DNA of 55,839 nucleotides from Tubiluchus corallicola (Eukaryota; Priapulida; Priapulimorpha; Priapulimorphida; Tubiluchidae): NCBI GenBank assembly GCA_030141605.1, contig JAQGDQ010000536.1, positions 1 to 55,839 of the forward strand, read 5' to 3'. Shown piece by piece: positions 21,931 to 38,555 of this stretch (position 1 is its first letter; each line of letters starts with the position of its first letter). The notes under the pieces were generated by a model. It saw only the letters and a program-made list of their open reading frames with translations, ran no database searches and was not told where the DNA came from. The position numbers and the translations under genes were made by a program.

Positions 21931-22321
21931 TGCTGGAATCGACGTATTTCGACAAAAAAATAACGCAATAAGTTCGTTTCATTTAATTAGTGTGGATATA
22001 TTTTAGGACACGTCCACTGAGAGGAGTGCCGACGAGTTAATTAGAGGTTCTATTTTCGGCAATTTTCGCTTAGAAAACTGCTGACGCAAAGCCATTGTTC
22101 TGACGTCATCCATTGTACTCTGTCTATAACCTTATAGCTTTAATTCAGCAAAAAGCTGCTGCTGCTGGCTTTGCGTGATAAAAACGAGCACTAGGTAGAA
22201 TGTTCGCATATTATTGATTCTACGTGTATTTATATGCAAATTTTTTTGCGGGGCCTTTGCTGGCATCGATGTATTTCGACAGGAAAATAACGCAATAAGT
22301 TCGTTTCATTTAATTAGTGTG
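21931..22321. repeat. direct repeats of about 64 bp bracketing 265 bp
   Basis: TGCTGGAATCGACGTATTTC..AATAACGCAATAAGTTCG..TTAGTGTG (21931-21994) recurs at 22259-22321 with five or six differences. The bracketed segment has no ORF. It could be a small element with direct terminal repeats or a local duplication. Confidence 0.7.
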
Positions 22322-22802
22322 ATGCACTTAAGAATTTACAAAAACACTATGCTATTACTGAACTTAAAAACCAAAGATTCAATTGCCTAGTGCTACTTCA
22401 CGTGCTACTAGGTGGCTAGAATGGCAGAAAGATTTTAGCAGAAGTTAATATCGTCGAATAATTTAATGTAATACAATTTAGCACAAAAACGTCAAATACG
22501 TGTGGATTAATTTGACTACTTTACATCACAGGTAGAAAGCAGACAGGTATCTGAATGGAAAGCTGGCGTGAAGAGCTTAGTTTACGTCAATGCCGCAGAT
22601 GGCGCGACATGCATGAAATTTATAGTTCTAAATTAAAATTTAAAAGACTGCAGTAGGGCTGCTAAGTTTTCGAAAGTTCGCTAAATTCAGTTCTACAGCC
22701 ACCTTCTAAGCAAACTAATTAATTACTCATTAACAAATTGGTTAAACAATTAACCACAATTTGAATTCGAGAAAAATAAGATGCTGGAACGTGGTACAGC
22801 CG

Positions 22803-23080
22803 CTATGAGATGGTGATTAGTGGCCGTATTTGATGGACTGGTGGATAACCACACCTGGTGAGACCATCGTAGTGGTGGAAGTCGGCCTCGGAGTCATTAG
22901 AGTGCTTGAGAGGATTCCCATACGAGTCAGCCATTAATGACGCTTGGAGTTCCCAGGACCAATGGTGGGAGTACGCTGGTGGTGAGCGACAGATACCAGT
23001 CGTCAGGAGCTCCTTTCTTGCTCTTTGTGGTGAACAGGACTTGTTGAGAAACCTGCCGGCCAACCGGACGTCTGTGCATT
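22803..23080 (-). other. unrecognised open frame in a GC-richer island
   Basis: About 90 codons open on the minus strand after an upstream TAA, with segments AGRFLNKSCSP and HHYDGLTRCGYPPVHQ. Base composition is clearly richer in G+C than its surroundings, and the frame ends at a TAG-side boundary near 22803. No domain, signal peptide or splice context was recognised. It may be part of an unknown transposable element or an exon. Confidence 0.2.
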
Positions 23081-23394
23081 ATTTCCCCCAATACGTGGCG
23101 CCACGGTATGAGTATTTAGCTAGAGCACTAATATTAATGAGATAGCCATACGTCATGTACATTTTACGTGTTTGCGTTGTATTACAACCAAGCGTTGTAT
23201 GTTAAATTGTCATGTCAAAATATATCGTTAAACCTAAGCTTAACTCTTTTGCTGTTTAAAGCACAAGAAAACCCTTCATGAACACAAAGCTTGAAAAATT
23301 CGTTTTGAAATTTTATATCGCTTACATACTGCCTTTTTGCAAGCAGGACTTCAATCGGCAGTAGCGCTGTATAAAACGTGTAAATTTAAAGTCC

Positions 23395-23505
23395 GGCGAT
23401 GACCGCTAGACGCAGCCATTTTCACGACAGGTCATTTGAATCAAGTTTAGATAACATTTTGTAAAGTTTGAAAAAACAATCAGAGCATTCGTAACGCACA
23501 AGTCA
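23395..23505 (-). repeat. dispersed repeat, inverted partner of 4955-5065
   Basis: The reverse complement matches 4955-5065 (GCGTTACGAATGCTCTGATT, then ATGGCTGCGTC). Immediately followed by another dispersed element at 23560. Confidence 0.65.
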
Positions 23506-23559
23506 CTAACTAAATAAAATTTAAAATAACTGTATCTTGTCAATAAGATTAAAAATACG

Positions 23560-23925
23560 TTTTTTGGTTAGTGAGTGGTGCACCCTGAAGGGTGAGTCAG
23601 TGACATTTTAAATAATTAATAATTTTCTTTTCTAGTTACACAAATCTCTCTAGCAGGTAAGCGAAAATCTAAGTAATATAGATTTGCACGAAAGTCTTTT
23701 GAGATATAATTTAGCCTTTTCTTGCCTTCATTTACATCTGGTACATGACGTCATGTAATGGCGACTTCGGAACAGGATTGCGGGAGATTTAAAATGAAAA
23801 CAAACTAAAATTCCTTTTAGTACGAGTACGATATACGCATGAAATTGCTATAAAGTAATATAATTTTGTAAGGCGATTTTTCTGAAGCCTACTTCAGGTA
23901 CCCCTTTTCTTGTCCTTTAAGTATA
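23560..23925 (+). repeat. dispersed element, inverted partner at 48355-48735
   Basis: Shared blocks in inverse order and orientation with 48355-48735: GGTTAGTGAGTGGTGCACCC, CAGGTAAGCGAAAA, AGATTTGCAC, ATGACGTCATGTAATG, GGGAGATTTAAAATG and CCTACTTCAGGTACCCC. Edges coincide in both copies, supporting a mobile unit of about 370 bp without coding capacity. Confidence 0.75.
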
Positions 23926-24209
23926 AAGACGTAATCGGTGCCTCATGACTAAATGAGAAACACCGTGAGAACCAACCGCAGCTGTAAGCACTTATCACAC
24001 TCGGCTAGTAGTTAGGTCTCAGGTACTGCCTCACCCCAAGAACCGACCCTATTACGCTGTAACACTATTATTATATCATGATACAGTGCAGAGTTTCGTC
24101 CTGCGAATTGAGATCTTGCATGTATATATGTATATATTGTGCAAATAAAGACTTTTCATCATAATATGTACTCATAAAACGTAAATTGCCCATGGAATCG
24201 TAAAACAAA

Positions 24210-24217
24210 TATTTATT
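24210..24217 (-). terminator. poly(A) signal of the secreted-peptide gene
   Basis: AATAAA on the minus strand about 80 bp beyond the stop codon, in AT-rich sequence. Confidence 0.5.
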
Positions 24218-24296
24218 TTGCTCTCAACTAGTTTTAAATCTATTTACTTATAAACTCACTTGCTTATCAAGGCAATGTATGTCCAAGCGAAAAATG

Positions 24297-24548
24297 TCAC
24301 TTTCGACCGATGATTATCATGTCGCACTCACAAAGATTTCCTCCCAAGCCTTGAGGACACAAAACCTTGCACCATTTCTCCACGTTGTTGTTGTCGTAAT
24401 TGTCACCTTTCCTTTCATTCAAATTCTGAGCTCGTATTGCCAGTGATCTCTTAAACGTGTCAAGAAACTTTTCCTTTGTCCCACACGACGAATCCAGAAA
24501 CAGAGAGATGCAAACCACGGCCAGCAGCAGCTTAACAGTAAGACTCAT
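24297..24548 (-). CDS. small secreted peptide precursor, four cysteines, amidation signal
   Basis: 83 residues. Residues 1-22 form a signal peptide with a hydrophobic core (LLLAVVCISLFL). A propeptide follows with dibasic sites KR (33-34) and RK (46-47). The mature part from about 48 has cysteines 60, 64, 73 and 75 (spacing C-x3-C-x8-C-x-C, motif CPQGLGG) and ends in Gly-Arg-Lys at 81-83 before the stop, a standard C-terminal amidation signal. The gene unit is compact: ATATAA at about 24605-24610 (minus), ATG some 60 bp on, stop at 24297-24299 and AATAAA near 24212-24217. This is the architecture of a neuropeptide, peptide hormone or secreted effector. The cysteine spacing plus amidation also occurs in some animal peptide toxins, but no family could be assigned. 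Intronless; single copy here. Confidence 0.75.
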   Translation of the reverse strand: MSLTVKLLLAVVCISLFLDSSCGTKEKFLDTFKRSLAIRAQNLNERKGDNYDNNNVEKWCKVLCPQGLGGNLCECDMIIIGRK

Positions 24549-24603
24549 ATTGAAAGAGTTGCTCAGCTGCCAAATAACGAAGGATTATCAGCTTGAAACC
24601 CGA

Positions 24604-24611
24604 ATTATATC
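24604..24611 (-). promoter_or_regulatory. TATA box of the secreted-peptide gene
   Basis: Minus-strand GATATAATTC lies about 60 bp before the ATG, placing initiation near 24577 if the usual 30-bp spacing holds. Confidence 0.45.
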
Positions 24612-24659
24612 ACAATCAATTGATGCAGCCTGTGAGCTTACAAGTAAATCACGGAAGTG

Positions 24660-26400
24660 ACTGACTTAACAAGGCAAAGCTGTGAACGCCCAATAATCAA
24701 TATTCCACCATAAGTTCATGTAAGTTTTGGCATAAGATAGTGTAGAACGTTAATTTTACCAATTGCTAAAGAAAAATAACAAAAAATTTTCTGTACATAG
24801 TATCCTGAGTTGATTACCTTGAATATGTGACTTTCACTATCTTTTAATAATTCACACAAGTTAAACAAAAAGAAAAATGGACGACACGAGGACAGAGATC
24901 ATTTATAATATATTGGGCTAATGTCGGCCACATTGAGATTTCTTCAATGATCTTGTATTATCACTATTGTTTTATGTACAGCCTTAAGAGGCACATCGTT
25001 GGATTTGTCTACTTTACAGGAATGCAAATAAATGGTTTGTGTCACTCAGTTTAGCGTAATTTTGGTCATGTTACTTGTGCCCTCTGTGTAGTCAAAATCA
25101 GGGCAATGTTGGCCAGTTGAAGGTAATTTTGGCCACCAGATGGGGTAGTGTCGGTCAGTACTGAAACACACTAGTACACAGGTATACTGTATGAAATATT
25201 GCAGTACGTTTATTAAAATTCGTTAATAACCATCTAACTCATTGTTTGAAATAGACTTTAACATCCTCAGTATAGATGATTATTCATTATAGTAGTTACT
25301 AAAAATATCGTAAAACACTAAGGTAACTATGAAATATTGTAGTAAATCACCCAACTCTTCTCAAAATTTGTTGCTGATGCTGGTGATAGACAATTAGAAC
25401 AAGGGACACAAATCTAGCTTGACAATTCTGGCTCTGCTGATTGGTTCAGCACACTATATAACCCAAATTAGATCACGTGACATTTTTTGGGTGCATATAA
25501 ACTCGGTTAGCCGATGACAGACATTACCGCAATATACCCTATATGCAGAAAACGCGAGACAGCAGATAATAAGCAACAATTCCGTATCATTTTGCCAAAA
25601 CTTGTATGGTACTAATGTTCACACATTTTATTAGTTTTACCAATGTTGAAGGAACTTTTGACAAATGGCGTGTTCACACTTGCCAAGTAACTCGCAAGCG
25701 TGTTCACAAAACTTGCTGGCAATTACTCTATGACACTCAGTGCGAGCTAACACGCCGAGGCGTTCAGAAACTCAACTCTCAGCAACTGTCGGAGAGTTTG
25801 CAATAACTTGCGAACAGTTACTAGAAAAGTAGTTCACACTTGCGAGTTTGCTGTCAGAAAGAAATCTCGAGACAAAAATTGCTTAGAAATTGATCTTTTG
25901 TTATTCTACCGAGGGTCCATTGTTAAAACTTGTATTTGCAACATGCCACAATTTTATTTGCACCATCTCTGCACGATATGTAGTTCAAGACAATTTTTAG
26001 TGCAAAAATAGCCAGATTATCATTTACCAAATTAAAGGGCAGCTGAAATAAAAGCGAATAATTAATTAAAAAGAATAATCCTCATTGCCAGGCATGGATA
26101 TCTACATCTGTTGAAATAATTGAAATAACTTACCACCCCAGCCCTTCTTGATACTAAGTCCTGATGAGCCTGCAGTTTACATTCTCTACTAAATGACAAT
26201 GTTGTCAAATTACCCGCTGATTGTGAAATACATAGATGCGTACCCGTATAGCACAGCTCAAGTGTCTTGCTTTGATTATTAATAAACTAAAGCAAATATA
26301 CTCGGCATTAATCATCCCGCTATTAGGTTGCCAAGTGAAAACTGTTTGTGTCGGATTTCCACTCATACCATGTGAAATGATATGACTAAACAAACACGGT
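24660..26400. other. non-coding stretch with TATA/CCAAT-like motifs
   Basis: No supportable gene. Around 25440-25510 there is GATTGGTTCAGC (inverted CCAAT) with CTATATAAC and a later GCATATAAACTCGG, promoter-like but without a downstream gene. 25660-25860 has repeated GTTCACACTTGC..AAGT motifs in direct and inverted form, as in small palindromic DNA transposons. Confidence 0.35.
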
Positions 26401-26404
26401 GACC

Positions 26405-26700
26405 GGTATTAAAGTAAAAGGAAAAATGTCACGGAAAAAGTCACAATGTTGGTTAGGAAAATGTCATGTAAACCAGTTATAATTTTGGTTAGGAAAAACA
26501 TCGCGGAAAAGAGTCACAATTTTGGCTGGAAAAATGTCACAGGAAAAAAGTCACTGAAAAGAGTCACAATTTTGGTTGGAAAAATGTCACAGGAAAAAAG
26601 TCACTGAAAAGAGTCATAATTTTGGTTGGAAAAATGTCACAGGAAAACAGTCACTGAAAAGAGTCACAATTTTGGTTGGAAAAATGTCACGGGAAAGAAC
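26405..26700. repeat. 50-bp GTCAC/A-run minisatellite, block 1
   Basis: About five to six copies of a 50-bp unit: GAGTCACAATTTTGGTTGG, AAAAATGTCACAGGAAAA, AAGTCACTGAAAA. It is the reverse-complement theme of the array at 1-565. Confidence 0.92.
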
Positions 26701-27144
26701 GCAAAAAAATGGTAGAGAAGTTTTATGAAATGGACAATCATTATTGTATTTAGTGATTTGTTCTTTTTAAATGGCGTACCTGTTATGTTTAGATGCTTTC
26801 TAAAATCTTTCTCGTTATACAGCCAAGTTTCCGGCTCTGTTCTCCTTTTCAAGCGCCAAAACGCTAACTTCCTGCAACTCAAGCGAGGCTCTTGCTTGCA
26901 AATAATTTCATTTTCAAAAATCATAGATTTCATAAAATCATAAAACTTGTGCATGCAGCCTAGCGACACAGTCATAAACCATAAACGACAATTATGCAAA
27001 CAGTCACAGGCAAATCGGAACTTTGTGAAAGTTTTATTGGATGGCGCAAGAACGTGTTACTGCGTTACACGCTTATCAAGTTGCATCCCGTCGTAAAGTC
27101 GTTGATAAACCAATCCATCCATTTCTTACAAAAATAATAATGTC
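26701..27144. other. unique spacer between two minisatellite blocks
   Basis: About 440 bp with higher sequence complexity than its flanks. Overlapping short frames on both strands (110 codons minus, 72 plus) have no recognisable domain. Confidence 0.4.
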
Positions 27145-27445
27145 ACTAACAATTTTAGCTGGAAAAATGTCACAAGAAAAAATTCACTGAAATGAGTCAC
27201 TATTTTGGTTGGAAAAATGTCACAGGAAAAAAAACTTACGGAAAGGTGTCACTATTTTGGTTGGAAAAATGTCACAGGAAAAAAAACTTACGGAAAGGAG
27301 TCACAGTTTTGGGTAGGGTAAAGTCACGGAAAAGAGCCACAATTTTGACTGGAAAAATTTCACAGGAAAAAACTTACGGAAAGGAGTCACTATTTTGGTT
27401 GGAAAAATGTCACAGGAAAAAAAACTTACGGAAAGGAGTCACAAT
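27145..27445. repeat. 52-bp GTCAC/A-run minisatellite, block 2
   Basis: Same family and orientation as 26405-26700, but units read GTCACTATTTTGGTTGG, AAAAATGTCACAGGAAAA, AACTTACGGAAAGG: the third element has changed from GTCACTGAAAA to CTTACGGAAAGG. The plus-strand frame is repeat-derived. Confidence 0.92.
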
Positions 27446-28214
27446 TTTAGAACCAAGATGTTCCAACAGTGGAATTATTATGCTATCATATGTTTGTTTA
27501 TCAAACCGCTATTACATATTAAATTGCAATCTTATAAGAAATATTTAATCAAAAGTGAAAGAAACATTGACTAGAGACAAAATCACCTTGCAAAGGAATG
27601 TTGTGACTGAAGCGAACACAACAAATTAGCAATTAATGCACGCAAGTATTAAAAATAGTTATCACAGCAATGTTACGTATCGTAGTATTAATAACTCTTT
27701 ACACAAATGTATGAAGATTTTATTTAGAAAATAACTGTTATTTAGAAAATAATCCTAGTCTAAAAGGCTGATTTCGGGAAAGGCTGCAACAACCTTTCAT
27801 GATTCGATACCTTGCCAATCATTATAATAACAAATTTAACATCAGAAAATACGGTGAACAAGCTAACAACGGCAGTACATAAAGTTCTAAAGATGTGGTT
27901 CTAAAGGCACAGAAACCGTAATTGTTAAAAAAATATCTAGTTTTACGTTGTAGCTAGGGTTCATTTTTGGAGCACTTTTACCTCAAAGAATATCAGCGTG
28001 TTCACATTGTACTGATTTTTCGAACACCCTGTGTGATCAATACAAAGTTAGTACTTACTGCTGTGTACAACTAGCATCGCGTTCTAGATTCCTAGTTTCT
28101 TACACTAACATACTCGCTTGTACAGCCAACTGGAACTATCCCCACCAATGACAGCAAACTGAGTTTCACAATGGAACTTGTTATCCTGCAACAAATAGAA
28201 CTAACGTGACTGAT

Positions 28215-28505
28215 GAAACCCTGCTGCTGCTGCTCATGATGATGATGATGAGATGATAATGATGCTGTTGACGAGATGACGATGATAAAATGGCGATGAC
28301 GATGGTGACGATGATGATGATAGCGATGATGATTATGACGATGATAAAGTGATGATCATGACACTGGTGACGACGAAGTTAGTGATGATGATGATGAGAT
28401 AATGATGATGATGGCGATGACGATAATAATGATGATGATGACACTGGTCACTACCAAGGTTGTGATGGTAATGATGACGATGATGATGACAATGGTGACC
28501 ATAAG
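28215..28505. repeat. (GAT)n-rich microsatellite
   Basis: GATGAT with GAC, AAT and GGT variants and a repeated ACACTGGTGAC/ACACTGGTCAC block. A smaller tract lies at 29052-29118. His-rich minus-strand frames are artefacts. Confidence 0.9.
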
Positions 28506-29139
28506 ACAGTGTTAGTTTAAACAATATTTTTATTTGATAAAGAGCACTACAATCATAAATACCGTTATGATAAAAACAATGGGTAATTAATCAAATGCTG
28601 ATCAAATGGCTAGCAGGTATGACCTAACTAAAAGCCTTTCAGTGAGTAAATACGTCATTTATAAGTTAGGCACAGGATTATAAGAACTGTTAGTTATGCA
28701 TTAAGTACAGCGAGATTGAGAAAGATGTGTAACTTGTTTTTGAATAGCGATGGGCGAGCGGGTGGGACAAGTTGGTTACGATGTGTTTGATGTTGATGTT
28801 AAGCTACAAAAATACAATGAGTGATAATGAAACTAATGAAAGACGAAAGTGTTGGGTTCACAGGAATGCAAGAATATAAATAGTTTGTCCTGTAAGGTAG
28901 AATTAAGTGATTATTAATGTATTATAGATTTAGTTTTATTGATTAAAGCGCCCACTTTGTATAATAAATGAAATGACAGCAGATACTATAGCATTGTTAG
29001 AATCAGGAGACAGTGAGATATCGCCATATAGTAGTATTTGTAAGACAGTGTTGATGACGATGATGATGTGATGACGATGATGATGTTGATGGCGATGTTG
29101 ATGACGATGATGGAGGTACAGCGATAAGGACGATTATAT

Positions 29140-29532
29140 ATTCTACTGTAGGCTAAACACGTTGCATATTTTATGTAAAAACCGCGCAGCTGTGATGCTC
29201 CATTTTCCCACTTCGAATGGAATGTGAATCTCATTAACGACCTAAATTACCATGACAACTAATTTCAAAGGCAACAGGTTCAAGTCATAAATAGTAAACT
29301 GTTTTCAATTTAATGCAACAGCTAGAGATAATGTAATCTGCTACAGTGATTGTTGAAGGTCCACTATGTTAAATTTGTATCAAAAACTTCTGATATTAGA
29401 GGCACTCTTGAAGTGAGAAGGCAGTTGTCGTAAGTTTGACTTGGTGTCTTTCCTGTAGAGCATGTAAGTCTACGTGAGTAATTCTGGTAGTAGCTAAATT
29501 GTTCCACTTTCAGTAGAATTGAATATTGAAAA
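29140..29532 (+). promoter_or_regulatory. gene A 5' flank with probable non-coding exon 1
   Basis: Strongly conserved with 51735-52141 (gene C) and partly with 38930-39126 (gene B). Conservation ends at GAATATTGAAAA|GTAAGT, a strong splice donor at 29533, which fits a 5'-UTR exon joined to the acceptor TTTGTTTGTAG at 29862. No TATA box was seen; the start of transcription is not determined. Confidence 0.5.
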
Positions 29533-29867
29533 GTAAGTAAAGTTTTTTTAAATAAAATTGGGTAATTTGGTTCAATTATACTGTTTACTAGGTTGTTTTT
29601 TGTGCTTTACTGCAGAAGGAGCAAAAACAATTATATGTCAGACAATTCATTTAAAATATTCTCAATCGTAAACAAAGTCTGAAAATAATAAAATATCAAA
29701 CACATGCGATTAAATAAAGCCTATGAACAGATTACAGATTACAGATTATTAAAATGAGTGTACAACAATCAGCAAACACATTATATTATATATATATATA
29801 ATACACAACTACACTACATCTGAGGTCTATTCAAAAGTTAGACGAATTATCATTGTTTGTAGGTAAA

Positions 29868-35255
<5,388 letters not shown>

Positions 35256-35961
35256 AACAAACCTCCATCAAGTTGAAGATCTTTTGCCTATTTGCCAGTT
35301 TTTACATATAAAGCATTAAGTAAATTAGAATAGTATTATTAAATAGACATTTGCTACCTGTGATTAAGGCTTAACTAGTTCGTTAATTAACAGAAAAATT
35401 AGGCTACACAGTACTGATTCGTAATTACTAATAATACTGAATAATATTCAGTAATAATAAATCACAATAATTAGATGATTTACCATTAATTATTTAGTGA
35501 AGCAGTTTAAATTGAAACTTTATTGCGTTCATTTTGCACCTAATCATAATAAGCCTTTCTATAACCACGTAATACCGTATTATATAATCACATTATATAT
35601 GTGCATACATAGCTTCATGTCTTCATGACAACATAGCTTCAGGTCAACATGGCTTCATGTCATAGGCAGGCAAAAGCAGGTGTCAAAATACAGGAAGATC
35701 TAAAATCTGCAAGGTTAAGATTTAATGAAATGAAAAAATGTACTTAAGCTAGGCTGACATAAACTGGCATGCTAATTTTACATGTTAGTTGTTATTGTGA
35801 CTAGGATTTTACTGTTGCAAGGCGTGAAAATGTAATTGAACTTGTGATAATTTAGCAGATAGATATTTCATTTTAGTTTAGCTATATGTATACTAGCTTT
35901 ATATCTTTATGTTGCTAATGCTTGTTTAGTTGATCCTGGTAAAAAATGACAAAAAAATAAA
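35256..35961 (+). other. gene A 3' UTR and poly(A) signal
   Basis: About 700 bp, highly similar to 47161-47864 of gene B; both end at AAAAAATAAAGGAATAT (AATAAA at 35956-35961). It includes a local repeat of CATAGCTTCA and GGCTTCATGTCAT. Confidence 0.5.
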
Positions 35962-36410
35962 GGAATATATGCACTTTCTGTATTGATTTGAATTACTGTT
36001 TTAGTGAAAATTGGCTTTCACCCTTCCACCCTGTCTTATTCAACTCCTTCCTAGCTCCTGCCAACCAGTTTGATTCCACTCCATTCCAGTGCTGTTTCGT
36101 CCCATCCAACATCCGTGCTGTAGAAAGTATTCCTAGTATACTTGCCGTTGAAACGGCTATCTAATCATTGCCTGCACTGCCCCGGCCCAATCCCGTTCTC
36201 CAGAAATAAGAGGTGTAAATTTTGCAATTTTTTACGAACAACGGTCAAAAAAAGGCTATTGTGGGAGATTTTCCGCGCTTTGTTCATCCAGGTGAGTGCA
36301 ATTCGTAAAATAAACCTCCAATGGGACCACACTAAATCAAGACCTTTCTTTTGATTTATAGATCGAAATGGTGCTGTGATTGAAGCTGTAGCCGCGAATC
36401 TTATATATCG

Positions 36411-36411
<1 letters not shown>

Positions 36412-36492
<81 letters not shown>
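36412..36492. repeat. (CT)n(TA)n microsatellite
   Basis: CTCTCT run followed directly by TATATA, joined to the GCCAGTCT minisatellite. Confidence 0.95.
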
Positions 36493-36493
<1 letters not shown>

Positions 36494-37078
36494 CCAGTCT
36501 TTTTGGCCTGTCTATTTTTCGCAAGTCTACTTTTTCCTGTCTATTTTTCGCAAGTCTACTTTTTGGCCAGTCTATTTTTCGCAAGTTTACTTTTTTACCA
36601 GTCAATTCCTCGCAAGTCTACGTTTTAGCCAGTCTATTTTTCGCAAGTCTACTTTTTGGCCAGTCTATTTTTCGCAAGTCTGCTTTTTGACCAGTCTATT
36701 TTTCGCAAGTTTACTTTTTGACCAGTCGATTCCTCACAAGTCTACGTTTTAGCCAGTCTATTTTTCGCAAGTCTACTTTTTGGCCAGTCTATCTTTTCGC
36801 CAGTGTAATCACGTCTAACAATGAAAATGTGCCTTTGTAAGACTTACGTCTTCCGATCACAAAGAGTTTAAATGAAACCATGTCGATACCTAGTATGTTA
36901 ATGGTAACTTCCATATATGTATATATATAAGTAAGTTAAGTCTTCACGGTTAGTCATTATTACACTGGCGAAAACATAGAATGGCGAAAAAGTAGTTTGG
37001 TAGAAATGTAGACTGGTGAAAATGTAGACTGGTGAAAAGGTAGACTGGTGAAAAGATAACTGGCGGAACAACATACAA
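36493..37078. repeat. 31-bp minisatellite and inverted partner around a TIR core (foldback-like)
   Basis: About ten 31-bp units (CAGTCTATTTTTCGCAAGTC, TACTTTTTGGC) run from 36493 to 36790. TTTTCGCCAGTGTAAT then begins a core whose far end (about 36955-36975) is ATTACACTGGCGAAAA. Beyond it, shorter units in opposite orientation (GTAGACTGGTGAAAA) continue to 37075. The whole reads as an element with minisatellite outer arms and 16-bp inverted core ends. Confidence 0.75.
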
Positions 37079-37115
37079 TCAAATTTTAATTGCAGAAACT
37101 TTTTGGCTGGAGAAA

Positions 37116-37261
<146 letters not shown>

Positions 37262-37540
37262 TAGACAAACCACGCAAAAATCTTGCGCATAAATCCACAA
37301 AGATAAACAAAACCACACTGCACCAAACCCACCACTACAAATGGTGATTATGATATGATAGCGACGACAACAGCACAACGTCATATCAAAACATTTGCTG
37401 CACAAATTTAAAATCGGGCGTAACGACAAACGCTATTAAACCCCATCCGCCAATGTCTCAAACTCAAAGACAATCGGTATTAAAAATAGCATGCAACACT
37501 GGCGGGTTAAAAAAAAACTTTGAAATGCACTCCTCCCATT

Positions 37541-37941
37541 TCATCTAGTTGACATAATCCCAGTGAAACCTTCCTGCCTTGCAGACCGTTTCATCTTTTT
37601 TCCGCGAGTTTGTCCGTTTTTCCCAAGCCACCACACCACCAATACCACATCACCCACACAATGCAGCTTTGTAAGCAAGGATTCACAAGTTGGAGCGTAC
37701 AACTATTCCATTCTATCCCATTGCTTCTGAGTGATCCACCTCATCATATAGTTCAATTCCTTTTCTTTCCAAGAAGCCGTAGAATTTCCTGCAAGAACTC
37801 TATCAATTACTGATGGGCTGTTATTTTCTGCAACAGTGCTGATAATGCCTGGGAGAGTGCTCACCTTTTCCACTGCTTGCAACTTGCTACATCTAATGCA
37901 ATCTACAAAATATGCATTTAGATTTAGGCATGTTTAATGTT
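37541..37941 (-). pseudogene. unrecognised frame with one stop
   Basis: A minus-strand frame of about 133 codons, interrupted only by a TAG at 37705-37703. It includes LQAVEKVSTLPGIIST, VIDRVLAGNSTASW and YMMRWITQKQWDRME. No ATG near its start and no known domain. Composition is less AT-rich than its flanks. It could be a retroelement piece or a decayed exon; chance is possible. Confidence 0.2.
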
Positions 37942-38555
37942 TACCCCTTACGGTTCACATGCACAAACAATTAGAATTTTCAGTGTTTTTTCGTTGATTT
38001 TAAAGGCAAAGAACAGCATCTATCTCAGTAACCCCCAAGAGATTAATTATCTGTCGCGTAGAACAGTGACCATAGCACTTTATTCTTAACGTAGCACACC
38101 CTGTGAAATTATGCAAGACCAGTTGCCATTTTCGGTGAATAGCTTACTTCAGCCAGCAATACAGGTTTCAATAGCTAATTAAAAAAAATTGGACTACAGC
38201 AAAAAAAGTAAAAGAGCATATATGCGCACTTTGCATTGATATGTGTGTTCAAGCTTTTGTTTTCTGATCGTCTAGTAATTCTCATATTACACATAAATAG
38301 AATTATCAACTCTTAGTTTCTCATTTTATATTGACTTGGCCTTTAATTCACTATTCTGTCCTGTCTTATGCATCCAAGTTTCTACCGTCCTATTTCACAT
38401 AATTCCATCCAATCAGCCCATACCATTCAGTTGCAGTGTAATTAATTTATATGAATAGCCAAATCCTTGAGAACTGCTCAGGACCTGGACAACAGAGGTG
38501 CTCACCTATGACTATAAAATAACTCTTTGAGATACTAGGCTAATGAAATTCCCCC
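37942..38555. other. non-coding stretch, nothing recognised
   Basis: AT-rich sequence without coding frame or clear repeat. Confidence 0.4.

Noticed and set aside
25606-25806. 66-codon plus-strand frame
   Set aside because: It overlaps repeated GTTCACACTTGC motifs typical of a small palindromic element; no domain.
26664-26999. 111-codon minus-strand frame and overlapping 72-codon plus frame
   Set aside because: Part lies in the minisatellite, and no domain, start context or conservation was seen.
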